Notes: generated from the sequence alone by a model not told the origin. A stretch of DNA of 64,000 nt from Gryllus longicercus (GCA_038098605.1 JAZDUA010000006.1:4070501-4134500); one strand, 5' to 3'; counted from the first letter of the stretch, positions 51,855 to 63,752 are shown. Numbers and translations are program-made.

Positions 51855-51934
51855 CTGAGAATAGCTGTATTATTTTTCTTTTGTGTTTCCTTTTTTGATT
51901 TTCTTTTTTGATCGCCCTACAACTCGAGGGGAAG

Positions 51935-52202
51935 TGTTCGACTTATTACATTTGGTGTTAACTGTTTTATGTATTTGTTACGAGTTGCATGACGAATGTT
52001 CGCCATCTATAACCGAGAGTGTTTTGTCTCAACTAGAACGTTCTGCGCCGTTGCTGTTTATATTCAGTCTGGCTCGATCAGTCGATCGGTGCACATCGTG
52101 TCGGGATGTTTGAGTTTGTGATTTGTCGAATAAAGCATTGTTCAACTTGAAATCGTGTTTCATCATTGGAGTGATCCTAAATTAAGCGCTGAACCTTCAA
52201 CA
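51935..52202 (+). repeat. copia 3' LTR
   Basis: 268 bp. It differs from the 5' LTR by four CpG-to-TpG changes, two compensating 1-bp indels and a CT/TC change near the end. Confidence 0.95.
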
Positions 52203-53194
52203 GTTTTCATATATTTATTTAGGTAATTTATTTGCTGAAAGACATTAAGTATTTGTTTGATAATTGCAGCTCATTTTCATTCACTATTTCAGAAATGTGT
52301 ATATCTCCAAATGAGGATGCTAGCCACTCTGGCATGGCATCTTACTTGAAAAGGATTAGATTTGTTCAGTCCTTGTATTAAAGTATTACTTTTTTAGTTT
52401 CTTTGGTTCATGAACAGGCTACCATATTCAAACAAGGAAATTGACGCAAGTAAGTCCTGTAAGGTCTCGCGAGTTTTCTATTGATGCACGATAAATAATG
52501 TGTGTAGTTGATTAACACTATCTTATATGGAACAACTAAAGTGCTCATGTGCCATTTTGCACGAGTGTTTTTCAATGCAATGCTTGTGTGCAGCAGCTCT
52601 AAATCCATCTGACATGGTTGAGGAGAGACTAAACAATTGACCCAGTTGATGTGAAAAACTTGCCAGAAACATTAGGAAAATGTTCATAACTGAACAACTA
52701 AAAACCTTTAGAGACCTAATGTTTTCATACACTGGAATGCTTCTGTATGCAAATCAGTGACTGCCCTTTGAAAACCCTCAAAGAAATGAATTTTGTATGT
52801 TAAAGTTGAGAAGGAAGAGAGATGTTCATTAAGTGGAGTGTCAAAAGAGTAACTATTGTTACAAAGGAATGAGAAGGAGCTATCCAGACCCACATCTCAC
52901 TAAGCCAACCTCAAGTTTATAAGACTGACACTGGCGAAATGGGAGGGGTTGGTAATCAAGGATGATTAGCGTAAAATTGTCATATGACCTTATTTTTAAA
53001 GGAATAAAAATGTTAGTAATAAATGCATGAAGAATTTCTCTTATATGCATGTTCTAGGAAAAGACGTTATGACATGCTAAACTTCACGTAATTAGTAGGG
53101 AGTGATAGTATTAGTCAATTTATTAAAGGCAATTACATTGAATCACCATTTAAGGACCACATTTGTTTCCTAATTGAAGAGCGGAATTTTATTT
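52203..53194. other. Intergenic, no feature seen
   Basis: AT-rich DNA between the copia element and the next repeat. No gene, RNA or clear repeat was recognised. Confidence 0.55.
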
Positions 53195-54330
53195 TAAGAT
53201 TATTAAAGAACAGTAAAACCTCGTTCTAAAAGGCAATTTTCTTTCAAAATTTTGTATCCGTTTTAAAAAACTGGCGTTTTAAAAAACCCATTTTGCGTAA
53301 GTGCTGAATGTTCGACATTTGAAGCTCTTTTTCACAAAATTTTTGAGTTTTTGAAAAACTTAAAATTAAGTACTTTAACTCACAATAGTGTTTACAAATT
53401 TCTGGAAATGTGCATATCAACAGCTGAAAACTTTACATTTTTGTAATAAAAAAATACACAAAAATTAACTTTACGTTGTATTAAAGAGCCCAATTACCAC
53501 TATCCATTGGAGCGTTTTTGAAAAATTGCATTTGGGATTCTTTGAAAATGTGGAATTTTGATCTAGTTTTCACAGAAAACTTGAGTGTTCGAGATACTTT
53601 ATATGACATATTTGAAAGCACATTTACTCATAAATGTAATATGAAAAATTGTCACTATTGCAAATATTAATAAGGTAAGAGCCAAGTAATAAAATTACAT
53701 TTATGTATTTTTTTGAAAAAAATATACCTAAACGGCGTTTATGTCCTCTTATAGAGAGCATTTATTAGAGTACTATTCCTACCAGAAGTGTAAACAAAAA
53801 AATTGGAGCCTTTTTGAGAAAATGTTTTTGTCCTTTTTTTTAATTGTACATATTTTGCGAAAACTACTAACATTTTCAAAAAAGTACATGACCTTAATGA
53901 AAGAACTCGCTATGGAGAGAACAAATTTTATTTGAAGGAAAAATCTCTATTTTTCATTTTGTAGTTAAAAAAACGAAAAAAAAATACGTTTGAAATTTTC
54001 GAAAATTCAGAGTGAACAGTGAAAATCGGACCCATGCCACTTTTATAAATGTATGACTATTCTTACAAGAAATTTAAAGAAAATTGCAGCGGTTTTTGAG
54101 AAAATTTTGAAAATGTTCGGAGGGCTTCATGTAAAGTACCCCCAAATTTTGAATGTTTTTCAAAATCTCATAGTTCCGAATCGAGCCAGATGGACAGGGG
54201 TTTGTTCAATTTGAAAAACAATTCTACTCGTGTTTTAGGCGCTAGTACGAGTAGTGTTCATAGACACCAAAAGGGCGTTTTGAAAGAAAAGCAAACCACT
54301 TTTTCGGTATCAGGGTATTTCGATATCAAA
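53195..54330 (+). repeat. Unclassified AT-rich interspersed repeat, copy B
   Basis: The best second copy of the family at 1-1390, colinear over several blocks ('aaagaacagtaaaacctcg', 'cacagaaaac', 'ttcgagatactttatatgac', 'cccccaaattttgaa', 'gagccagatggacaggggt'). No ORF or terminal repeats were seen. Confidence 0.65.
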
Positions 54331-54980
54331 AATATGTAGTTCCGTTGAAGTCTCGAAACCGATTTTCCGCAACATTACCTAACTTTCCCTATATTACGTA
54401 CAATAATACTCAGTGTATATGTTTTCATTCGGGAAAGTAAAAAAGAACGTGGTCTGTGAGGATCAAATGGGATCAATGAATTTCCCGTTTTGGAGATTCG
54501 AAAGCTTTGACTGCTTTTCGGGGTAATACTACTAATTTGTTAGTTCTCTTAATGTCCTGTGTCTTTACATCTCTCATTTCTGATAAACAGTTTAATTACG
54601 ATTGAAACTTATCAGCGAGATGTATTCGTGTGGTGCAGCTGCGGTCACATGTTGCCCCACCCACTCCCAAGGGAGCAACAACCAAGCACCTTCCTTCATG
54701 GACACAGCCAATTGTGCTCCATCTATTTCTCTTGAACAGCTATTATATCTGCACGTTTTCTTGAGCCCCGGAATATTTACCCCCACTCCTTTCCCAACAG
54801 TAGTTGCATTAAGAATAAATGAGAGTTGTAAGCAAGATCTGGTGACGAGGAATGTTCGTTCCCGTGCATTAAAACTATTTTGCATGGAAAAATTAACTAC
54901 AAATTCGACGTAAAATTCCTTTTGTCAAAATAACTAAACTCCCCACTCCTCTCGCATTTAGCAAAGCGAGGGTGAAAGAA
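54331..54980. other. Intergenic, no feature seen
   Basis: Two overlapping ~100-codon frames on opposite strands (54592-54913) have no recognisable domain. I cannot support a gene. Confidence 0.5.
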
Positions 54981-55300
54981 AGTTCAATTCTCCGTTTTTT
55001 GTCACGGAAATATTCCAACGCGCCTTATGGCTTTTTTGAAGTGTGACGTAGATCAATATCTCGTTTAATGTTTTTCATGCCGGTGACTCGTCACAACGCC
55101 TAGCGTCACGAACCTACCGTGGCGTGCTCCTTATCAGATAAGTTCAATTCTCCGTTTTTTGTCACGGAAATATTCCAACGCGCCTTATGGCTTTTTTGAA
55201 GTGTGACGTAGATCAATATCTCGTTTAATGTTTTTCATGCCGGTGACTCGTTACAACGCCTAGCGTCACGAAACTACCGTGGCGTGCTCCTTATCAGATA
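54981..55300 (+). repeat. 160-bp tandem duplication (2 units)
   Basis: Units 54981-55140 and 55141-55300 start 'agttcaattctccgtttttt' and end 'gctccttatcagata'. I see two differences: 'ctcgtcac' to 'ctcgttac' and 'gaacctac' to 'gaaactac'. The junction forms CTTATCAGATAAG at 55130-55142. Confidence 0.95.
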
Positions 55301-56278
55301 CTCTTTTCGCCAATGAGCTACCAAACAGACAATTTATTTATTATGTGTCAGATAATTGTCGTAAACACACTTTTAACGAGTTATTAAAGTGTCATCAGAG
55401 AACGAATGTGCATGATCGTTTCAGTATATTCCAAGATTTAATATTATTGCTACTAGAAATAAGGAGCGACATTTATCGAACCACTTCAAACTTCGTAGTC
55501 CTAAGCTTTCTCTATTACCCGTATTTGCATGTTGTGGCACGAGAGGCCACCGACTGTCGCTTGCTTTGGTATATTTTTGTGTTGACAAATGGAGCAACTC
55601 GCCGTAATAAAATTTTGATTTTACAGCGGGAAACGTAAGAAATAATGTAATAAGAAAGATGTGGAAATAATTGTGCATGTGGAGATAATGTATTTAATAG
55701 TTTTTGCATTTCAGAAACGGCCATAGGACCCTAGAAGATGCATGTCATCCAAGAAGACCGGTGACCAGCTCAAACAATATTTTTCGAATTTTCAGGAATC
55801 TTTCATCTGTTATTCATTCTTTCAATTAGATTGTGACACACAATCAAGGTACGATGGTAGGGATGTACGATGATTCATACGGGTAAATGTTTATCTATAG
55901 CGTACGCAAATTTGCAATAGAGCATAACTCACTTCTATTGGCTAAAATTGAGTACTTTAAAATACTTTACTAGAAAATTGTACCAATCGATAAATATTAA
56001 TGTTAAGTTTATTATTTTAATCAAAGTAACAACAAACCTTATTCTACAATTTGTGTGGATGTTCCCGGGCGAGAGAATAGATACATTTTCAATTAAAATA
56101 GAAGTCGATGGCAATCAAATACATATACATTAAAGTATACATGTTAAAGATAAAATATATAAACAAAGATCTAACTAATCAAAGCTACAAATCGCCAAGT
56201 TATATTTGTATGTTGGATGTTACAGACAAAAAAGGAAACCCGGTGGATTTCGCTGATGAAACCATTTCGGATTGCACC
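55301..56278. other. Upstream region of the receptor-like gene
   Basis: AT-rich. Frames such as 55279-55638 have no recognisable product. It may contain the promoter of the downstream gene. I see no clear TATA box. Confidence 0.45.
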
Positions 56279-57443
56279 ATGAAAGCGGAGAAATTGCTTC
56301 TGACTTTCGTGATTGGGCTTCTAAAGACCCCTTCACACACTGGATCTGCCCCATGCAAAGTCTCCTTCCCCAGTGCGGAATGCGCATGTGAGAGCGGACA
56401 AGATGGCGCCGACGCAACCCTACGGTGGGTTCAGCGCTCCTTGCTCGGGAGCGGGAGCTGGGGGCGGGGCCCCAAGGAGGAGGTGCAACTCACCTGGGGC
56501 GAGGCGGCGAGGTACACGGCGCTAACCCTCTCGCGTGCGCTGCACGCCGCCGCCCCGCTTCTCGTCTCCCGCGCCCCATCGTCCCCGCTCGCCCTCCGCC
56601 CCACGCACCGCCGCCGCCGCCACGTCCTCGCCGCCGCCGCCTGGCGCGACGTGCAGGCCTTCGCAGACAGCCTCAACGTCTACGCCCTGTCGCAAACGAC
56701 AACGTTTTGGGTTGCTTTAGATATCTCCCGCGAGGACTCGGACGTATCCGTGGAAGGAGCAGCGACAAGGAACAATAAAAATAACACCACGCTATATTTA
56801 TTAGCTCTTTCTGATGTAACAAGTACCCAGTCCCACTTGTGCAGATGCGAGGCGCAAGCATTCATAACAGATAGACACTCAGCTATGAACAAAGGATCGT
56901 CAATGAGTGACTCGTGCGGCATCAGTGCCAAGTCGGTAATCAATGCTGAAAACCAGACGGTGAAAGAATACTCCCATTTCACGTGCACTCTCGCGATCTT
57001 CCACTTCTCGTGGGACGACCGGGGCGGGAAGGTTCTGGACGGCCCGCTGGTGCACATGGCTCGCCTCTTCCCGGAGGTGGCGCGGCGCACCGTGAGGTTC
57101 GCGCGCCAGGCGGTGGTGCGGCGTGGGGCGTTGAGCGCCTGCTGGATCGAGATGGGCCTCGCGCTCAGGCACAAGCACGCGGACCTGGCGTTCTTCCCGT
57201 CCTTCTACGAGTCAATAAACGCGATTGAGTTTCAGTTGACGCAGCCCGTGCTGCAAAGCCGCTACTGCCTGGCGGTGCGGCGCGCGCCGCCGCTGTCCTT
57301 CGGCGCGGTGCTTTTCGTCCCGCTGAGCAGGGGGCTTTGGGCGACGCTGGGAGGCACGTTGCTGGTCACCGCGGCCGTTTGGCACGTGGTCCACCACCCA
57401 GGTGTACGACGGCCACGCGCCCTCGTCCGTCCAGCCGCGCAAG
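56279..57443 (+). CDS. IR-like exon A (N-terminal domain, S1, TM1)
   Basis: The ATG at 56279 (ACC before it, good context) starts MKAEKLLLTFVIGLL, a plausible signal peptide. The frame stays open through a very GC-rich block (56420-56700, with DVQAFADSLNVYALSQTT), a less GC-rich block (56745-56985) and the S1/TM1 block. It ends GCAAG|GTGAGG. The middle block might be a small in-frame intron, but no convincing splice pair was found. An in-frame ATG also exists at 56213. Confidence 0.75.
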
Positions 57444-60400
57444 GTGAGGCACGTAAATACAGGTGTCTCAGAATAAACGGTACAAACTTCTAGGGAAAGT
57501 AGGGGGCGAAAATGATCATCTTCTCCTGTTTGACATTTTTGCCAATGCTCCTCCTCTCCTGTCTGATAGTTTACAGGGTGAAACTTCATATGAAAAGCTA
57601 AACATGGGACAACTACCCTTATTGGTAGCTCACTCATTACACACTGATGTTTGACGGGACACATTTTGACACATAGAAAGATATTACCTTTAGCTACCGA
57701 ACTTCTGTGCAAGATGAGTTGCCAACTAATTAGGGACAAATGCTTATTTTACATATGTTACATGTAATTTCATGCAATATGTTCATTGGCGAAAAGTTAT
57801 CATTTTCGACCACTGTACTCAATGGCGGCTAGTGCACGAAAAGATTGGAGTTTGCACCTTCATCGAATGACAGAAATAAAATTTCCAAAATTCAAAATAC
57901 GAATATATAAAAATGTAAGCAATTCAAATTAATTAAAAGTAAGTTAAATAAAAGTCTATATTAAAACATTACTAACATAATTCTATTCGACATGTCCATG
58001 TCAGGTATATTATACACTTCCAGCGCACGTGGTTCTGGCTTTGATTTCCACAGGGCACTTAAGTTTGATTCCAGCACATTGCAACACGCACAATTGCTTC
58101 GACACGTTTCACACAAATAAAATTATTTTATTTCGAAAATTTCACTACCCTAGTATATTTAGTAATAAATATCCTTCCACACACACGCTCGTATTTCTAC
58201 TAGGGCTTTCCGTTTGTAACTGTAGGCTGCTCCATGGAGAAATATGCATCCAGCGTTGTAGATAGAAAGGGACTTCCAGAACGATAAACTTTACACAAAT
58301 AATTCATCAAGTGTACATTTTGAATCAATAAATCTAATATCAAATGAAAATAAATTATCAAACATCATAAATAATGCATTAAATGCGGTCAATAATTGAC
58401 CGAACTTGTGCACTTTCAGTAACAAGTGAAATTCATAAAATCACGTAGCAGCGAGTCAAAGGAAGACAGAATATTATTGCCCTGAGATTTCCTCTGTCAC
58501 CGCGCATCAGTAAACAGCGCCACCCGCCTGGTTTGCAAAACCAAAACGACCTATGTTCCCCGTGTTAAATCGAATGACCAAAGAGTTAATGCAGTAAACC
58601 CAATAATACCGCCAAGAGCGTGGTGTAATACCCAGCAAGGCACTAGACACCGAAGAGAGCGCCAGTTGGACGTTCTTTGGTTTCAAAATGATTTCATGTA
58701 CATCGATATTGCTGCAATATCTTGAATATTGAATGTAATTAAAAGGAATGTGTATATTCCTAAGGTATGAGATCTTTTCGATAATCTGTAGGTTGTGAAA
58801 CCGTGCAACCTAATCTCGAGCTGCCACTGACTGCACTGACCCGGGAAGTTCATAAAATTATTCTGATATACTCTCTGTAGTGATCTGCAATAGAATGTTT
58901 ACCTTCTCTTCTATGTAGTAGAGAGAAAATTATGTAATGTTGAAAAAAATCAAGAGCAATTTTTTTGGCAGAAAAACGCGTTTCGAGAATTCTTGATACT
59001 AAAATAGTTATTTACGTAACTAGTGCAGCAAGTGTCTTTGGCATACGAATGAAGTTATAACGTACGAGGCAATAATTGGAGCTGATTCCGGGGTTTTTAA
59101 ATGAGACGCCAATGGCACTTTTGTACGTGTTACGTACATCATTCTTTTGTACGAAATCATGGAAACATACAAGTCTATTGTGAAATACCCTCACACTCTG
59201 ATGTTAAAAATATCTATAATAAATAATACTAACATGATATATATTACTAAAGATTGAATCTCTCTACTTTCGTTGATATTATTTTCCTGCTTGGGCACGT
59301 TATTGGAATTCACATAATATTGATCTAAAAATATATTATCATTTCTTTGTTCTGCTATACTTATACATTTGTCCTGAACTGAAATGTTATTATCTTGATT
59401 CTATTGCCATTTTTGCTTATGGATTTCGACATACAACATGCTATCTTCTTACCTGTCATATATGGACGTGCAAGTCTACACAGAATTGCGATTCCTGGAA
59501 GTTCCGTTAATTGAAACTGGTTATTTTGAATTGAAGGCAACTAGCCACAAATGATCAGCCTTTTTCAAATAAATAACTGATCATTTATTTTAAATTTGTT
59601 ATATCTTATAAATGAGTTCATAAACGAACTGGTCTTATTTTTCTCGTATACAATAATTGCAATTCCATACGGCCAAAAATTGAAGATCATACTGTATTAT
59701 TCGCGCACATCGTTGATTTCTCGGGTGAATTCCCAATCTTCTGTCTTGATACTGTCCATTTTATGTTCGTGTTGATGTTCCTCCTACCGTATTCTCTCCT
59801 AATGTAAAAATCGGTAGGTAAAACTCGTGACTTTCCCTGGGCTATATCCCAGGTGGATGCCTACTCGCGACTATGACCAACACGAGTTGTTGAATATCAT
59901 CCCCGTCTGCGAATCTATCCCAAGTCCCGTTTCGAATACGAAGTCTATTTAAATTTAATTTAAAATTTACAACACAAATTAACATGACATCTTTAAACTT
60001 TTAATATATACAACTCTTAAGCCTATCAAAACTAATTTCTTATCACTCACTTCCCATAATTGAAAACACTGAACTCCATCTTAATTGAAGATACTCGTAC
60101 CGTTTGGTCAAAATGCGATGTAAGAGAGTGAATATTTTAACATTTCTATCTAACTACTTTCACTGCCTCTTTCATACATTCTTTGTATACTACAACGGAG
60201 CCCTACTTCCCTTCTCACAATGAAGAGGGTCATGTCCGGGAGCATGGAATATAATGTGTTTACCGGTCGCCCTAACAACGTGAACTCTTTGACCCTAAGC
60301 GTTCTAAATGCATACAAACAAATGCATACATCGTATTTATTATGTCTTGGCGCCTTTTTTCTGTTAAAATAAATCCGGGGGATTCTCTCTATCACAGTAA

Positions 60401-62560
60401 TTTCCTGGGATAATTCTAGACATGCCAGGAGGCAGCCATGTTGATTCAAGCCGCGCCAATGTTTTGTTTACATCCCAGTACTCAGTAGTTTTATATGTCA
60501 TTGACTTCTTTGCGGTACACGTACGGCAAAGGCTATTTAGCAGTACTCCTTCAGCAAAATAACACTGTCCAATTAATGAATATAAGTACTCGTATTGCAT
60601 ACATGAGCGCACGAAAGATGTTTTAACGTACGTATACGTACGTTTTCAGAGGTGGATTTACGCATAGGCACAGTAGGCACGTGCCTACGGCGGCAAATTT
60701 TCAAGGGCGGCAAATTTTAAAGGCGCAAAATTTTCTTGATATTTTCTAAAACAAATTTAGGTTCTCTAAAAACTATAACAGCATAAATCATATTTTTATT
60801 TTAAAAATATCATATTAATATTTAATACAAGCTATTTATTTGTCTACTTCATTAGAGTATACGTTATGATTTCAGAAGTATATGAATCTGAAACTAAGGC
60901 CCGTTGACGAAAGAAAACATATTGCAATTCTAGTTGTCATGTTTTAGTTTCCTTTTAATGTTAACGTTTCAGTATTGAAACGTTAATAATGTTGAACGTT
61001 ACTTGCTATAAAGATACAGTTTATATCCAAAATTAGCTAATCCAAAAAAAATATTTAATTTATGAAAACAATGTGCAAAATATAAAGTTACTTTTAAAGT
61101 TAAAACGTTTAAATTAATGAGGAATTGTTACTGAAACGTTACAATTTGAAATGTAACATTAATTTTAAACAGGGGGCGGCAAATTTGATGTGCCTACAGG
61201 CGGCAAAAATATTAATCCGCCCCTGTACGTTTTTACTTTCTCATATACGGAGTAATATATGTAGAAACAGTTACATAATGCTGCGGAAAATCGATTTCGA
61301 GATTTCCACGGAAATACACGTTTTGAAGTCCCCTAACACCACAGCGCCTAAACTACGAGTAGGATTGTTAGCAAACTAAGTACTCCGCGGTCTATCTGGC
61401 CCCACTCAGAGCTCTGCGATTTCGAAAAATATTCTCTAAACTTTGCGAGTACTTTACATGCAGACCCTGGGACATATTCAAAATTTTCTCAAAAATGGAA
61501 CAAATATTTTTTACAAAACATTTTCCGTTAAATTTCTTGAACGAATAGAGCGAAATACACTTCTAAAGAGAGCATAGGTCCAATTTCTACTGTTAATCCG
61601 AAATTGTAAAAGTCTGAATTTTTTCGGCGTCTTCCTACAATTACAATCTTAAACATACCGATTTTTTCTTTAAATGAAATTTGTTCTTCATAATTAGTTA
61701 TTTTATTAACGTCATGTACATTTTTCAAAATTGCAGTAGTTTTCGCGCAATTACGTGTTCTATAGGGCAATATTAAAAAATACCAAGAGCAAGAATTTCT
61801 CAAAAGCGGCTCCAATTTTTTTCTTTAAACTTTTGAAAGCCGCAGTGCTAAATTTACCGTACAAGCATACGACACCAAAGCCATTTTTGTGTTACTTTGT
61901 GTGTTTTTTAAATAACACAAATGTTTCTTTGACATGTCTCTCACATCGTTAATAGTTTCATTACCGTAGATTGGTTTACGTTATTGATGCGTACATGTGC
62001 TGATGTCTTATTAACTTGTTAAATGATGAATGATGTTCCAGTTGAAGTTAAATAATGTCTTATTAAGTTTCTCGAAAACTCAAGTTTTCTGTGAAAATGG
62101 GCTCGTAATTCCCCATTTTGAGAAACGTTCAAGCGGCATATTCAAAAAAATAAAAAAATAGCGCTAATTTGTTTCTTAAATTTTTTGTACAGTTAGTGCT
62201 AAATGCAGTTAATACGATGACATAAACGCAATTTGCTGTATTCTTTTGTTTTTTCAAAAATTAAGCAAATGTATTTTTTTGAAATATCTTTCACGCCGTT
62301 ACTATGCACCACGAACAAATTGGTAACCGAAATCCACTGGCCACGCATGCGCAGAGCCGGGCCCCGGGCGCGCGCTGTTGGACGTGGCGGAGGTGGCGCT
62401 GGTGGGGGCGAGCAGCCGTCGCGCCCGCGGCTCCGCGCAGCGCCTCCTGCTGGCCGGGCTGCTGCTGCTGGCCCTGATCGTGGGCAACGCCTACTCCGGA
62501 CAGCTGCTAGGCTTCCTGGCCTCTCCGCCGCGCCTCCCCGACCCCAACACCCTGGAAGAG
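56279..62560 (+). CDS. Ionotropic-receptor-like gene, partial (2 exons seen)
   Basis: Exons 56279-57443 and 62355-62560 are joined through a 4.9-kb intron. The split codon (G|AG) keeps the frame. Part one ends with a ligand-binding S1-like region (LDGPLVHMARLFPEVARRTV and ADLAFFPSFYESINAIEF), then a pre-TM segment (PLSFGAVLFVPLSRGLW) and TM1 (ATLGGTLLVTAAVWHVV). Part two gives the pore-following TM helix (RLLLAGLLLLALIVGNAYSG) and LLGFLASPPRLPDPNTLEE, the classic 'YSGxLxSFL...P...TLEEL' motif of insect IRs. These are ligand-gated cation channels of chemosensory dendrites. The remaining ligand-binding S2 half and TM3 lie outside the window. The subfamily was not resolved. Confidence 0.8.
57444..60624. 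other. Receptor intron, first part
   Basis: AT-rich intron. A moderately GC segment at 58470-58700 and a 'ttccctgggctatatcccagg' imperfect palindrome near 59832 are the only distinct points. No gene was recognised. Confidence 0.5.
60625..60644. repeat. 20-bp perfect palindrome
   Basis: AACGTACGTATACGTACGTT, directly at the insertion point of the hAT-type element. Confidence 0.9.
60647..61225. mobile_element. hAT-type MITE with perfect 8-bp TSD
   Basis: The inverted ends are CAGAGGTGGATTTA (left) and TTAATCCGCCCCTG (right), with further inverted sequence 'gtgcctacggcggcaaattt' and 'aaatttgatgtgcctac'. The flanking 8-mers TACGTTTT (60639-60646 and 61226-61233) are identical. The 579-bp interior has no transposase. 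It is the same family as 13344-14155. Confidence 0.92.
61430..62290 (-). repeat. Unclassified AT-rich interspersed repeat, inverted copy
   Basis: The reverse complement carries the family blocks: 'aatgaaatttgttc' with A-rich flanks, 'agtactttacatg' with 'attttctcaaaaa', and 'cacagaaaacttgag' near 62080. It sits just before receptor exon B. Confidence 0.5.
62355..62560 (+). CDS. IR-like exon B (TM segment and TLEE motif)
   Basis: Acceptor catgcgcag, with a poor pyrimidine tract, and donor GAAGAG|GTACCC. It encodes GRALLDVAEVALVGASSRRA, then a strong hydrophobic helix and NAYSGQLLGFL. The phase matches exon A exactly. Confidence 0.75.
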
Positions 62561-62574
62561 GTACCCGGCACTTT

Positions 62575-62995
62575 CTTTTGCATCCCTCTTTTGCTAGATA
62601 GCTACGTCGAATTCAACCACTCCGCTGTGTGGAGGAGAATGCTAGCAGCTGTCTGCTCTGATCGCGAGTTTTCCGCGGTTTCTCCGATCAATGCCAAGCA
62701 AATGCCGGAGCAGTGCCCTAGCAAATGGGCCACGAACCGCGCGCGATCTTTCATTCATCTTCCTTGACCTATCATCACCCCTTACTCCACACACCCACTA
62801 ACAGGCTGGGACGGTGCTCCACTGATGGGAGATACCTACTATGGGCATACCTAAAACTATGGAGATGACTAATATATGGGAAAACCCCGTTAGTCGACGG
62901 TACATAGGTCGGCGCCGGAATTCGCCATCCAGCGGGGGAAGACCATCACCATCTCCTGAGGAAAAGACATTCACTACACTTACGGGACTGCACCT
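62575..62995 (+). repeat. Interspersed repeat shared with 33780-34345 (SINE-like)
   Basis: Colinear with the inverted copy at 33780-34345. It starts only about 15 bp after the splice donor of receptor exon B, so any reading frame running through the donor into this region (to 62767) is repeat sequence, not receptor. Confidence 0.7.
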
Positions 62996-63752
62996 CCCCC
63001 CCCTTTAGAAGTTAACGCGCCCGGAATCACGAACAATCATCAATCAACCCTTTTCACTTTTGGCTAGCTCAGAAGGCGTAGCGCCATTGCGTTCCGGCCT
63101 GTGATGGGGAGGTAGGAAATAATTTAGATAAGCGGCCATTTGAGTAACGCAAATAAATGTTGTCACTTCAGTTGAGATAAACCTCGTTGCAGAATCTTCG
63201 GAACTATGTATGATAGCTAATCAAAATCTAACTATTTTAATTCTGCATATATTAAAGGAAGACCAAGGCCCATCCACCGCGGAGAAGTTCATAGAACTCG
63301 TATACGCAGAGATCAGTTTCAATAAATGAAGAATATAAAATACAGTTTAATTCCAAAATAATAAGCTTTCCTTACTCCATCTCATAATTACGAAACAATA
63401 GTAACAAAATGTGAATAATGTTAAAAGGAGCATTTATTATTTTCCTCTTTTATGTTCTTCAAATATGAAAGCTAAAGTGCGCTGAAATCAAAGCGTGTTC
63501 TTCCTTCTCCTCATAAGGAACACACATGAAATGCAACCGAGCTATGCATTTTTGTGGAGTCAGGCTTAGGACAAGTTGACTTTAGTGTGCAATCTGGATA
63601 CATCCTTTTCATGAACTGCCTTGGAACAAAATCGACTTGATCAAACTACCATTTATGTCCTTTATTTGAATTCAATTGTGCGTACTTTATTTTAGGATTT
63701 TATTCTATTACGGTATACTGTGATCTTCAAATTATTAATGTCTTTTTTTATA
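62996..63752. other. Intergenic or intronic, no feature seen
   Basis: AT-rich DNA, probably still inside the receptor gene's next intron. Nothing recognised. Confidence 0.5.

Larger units (their letters stand above)
47308..52202 (+). mobile_element. Full-length Ty1/copia LTR retrotransposon
   Basis: Two 268-bp LTRs (47308-47575 and 51935-52202) flank an intact 1,399-aa gag-pol. The LTRs start TGTTCGAC and end AACA. A primer-binding site with 'ggttatgaagcccagcg' (47576-47592), resembling the initiator-Met-tRNA-fragment type used by copia, follows the 5' LTR. A purine tract 'gaggggaag' precedes the 3' LTR. Flanking 5-mers are ATTTT and GTTTT, a target duplication with one change. The element lies about 240 bp past the slmo poly(A) signal in the same orientation. 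It looks structurally competent and fairly young. Confidence 0.97.

Noticed and set aside
56431..57178. Several open frames on both strands over the receptor exon
   Set aside because: Shadows of the GC-rich coding exon. Only one frame contains receptor motifs.
62378..62767. Continuous frame through receptor exon B to 62767
   Set aside because: Beyond the donor at 62561 it runs into the dispersed repeat, so the tail is not receptor sequence.
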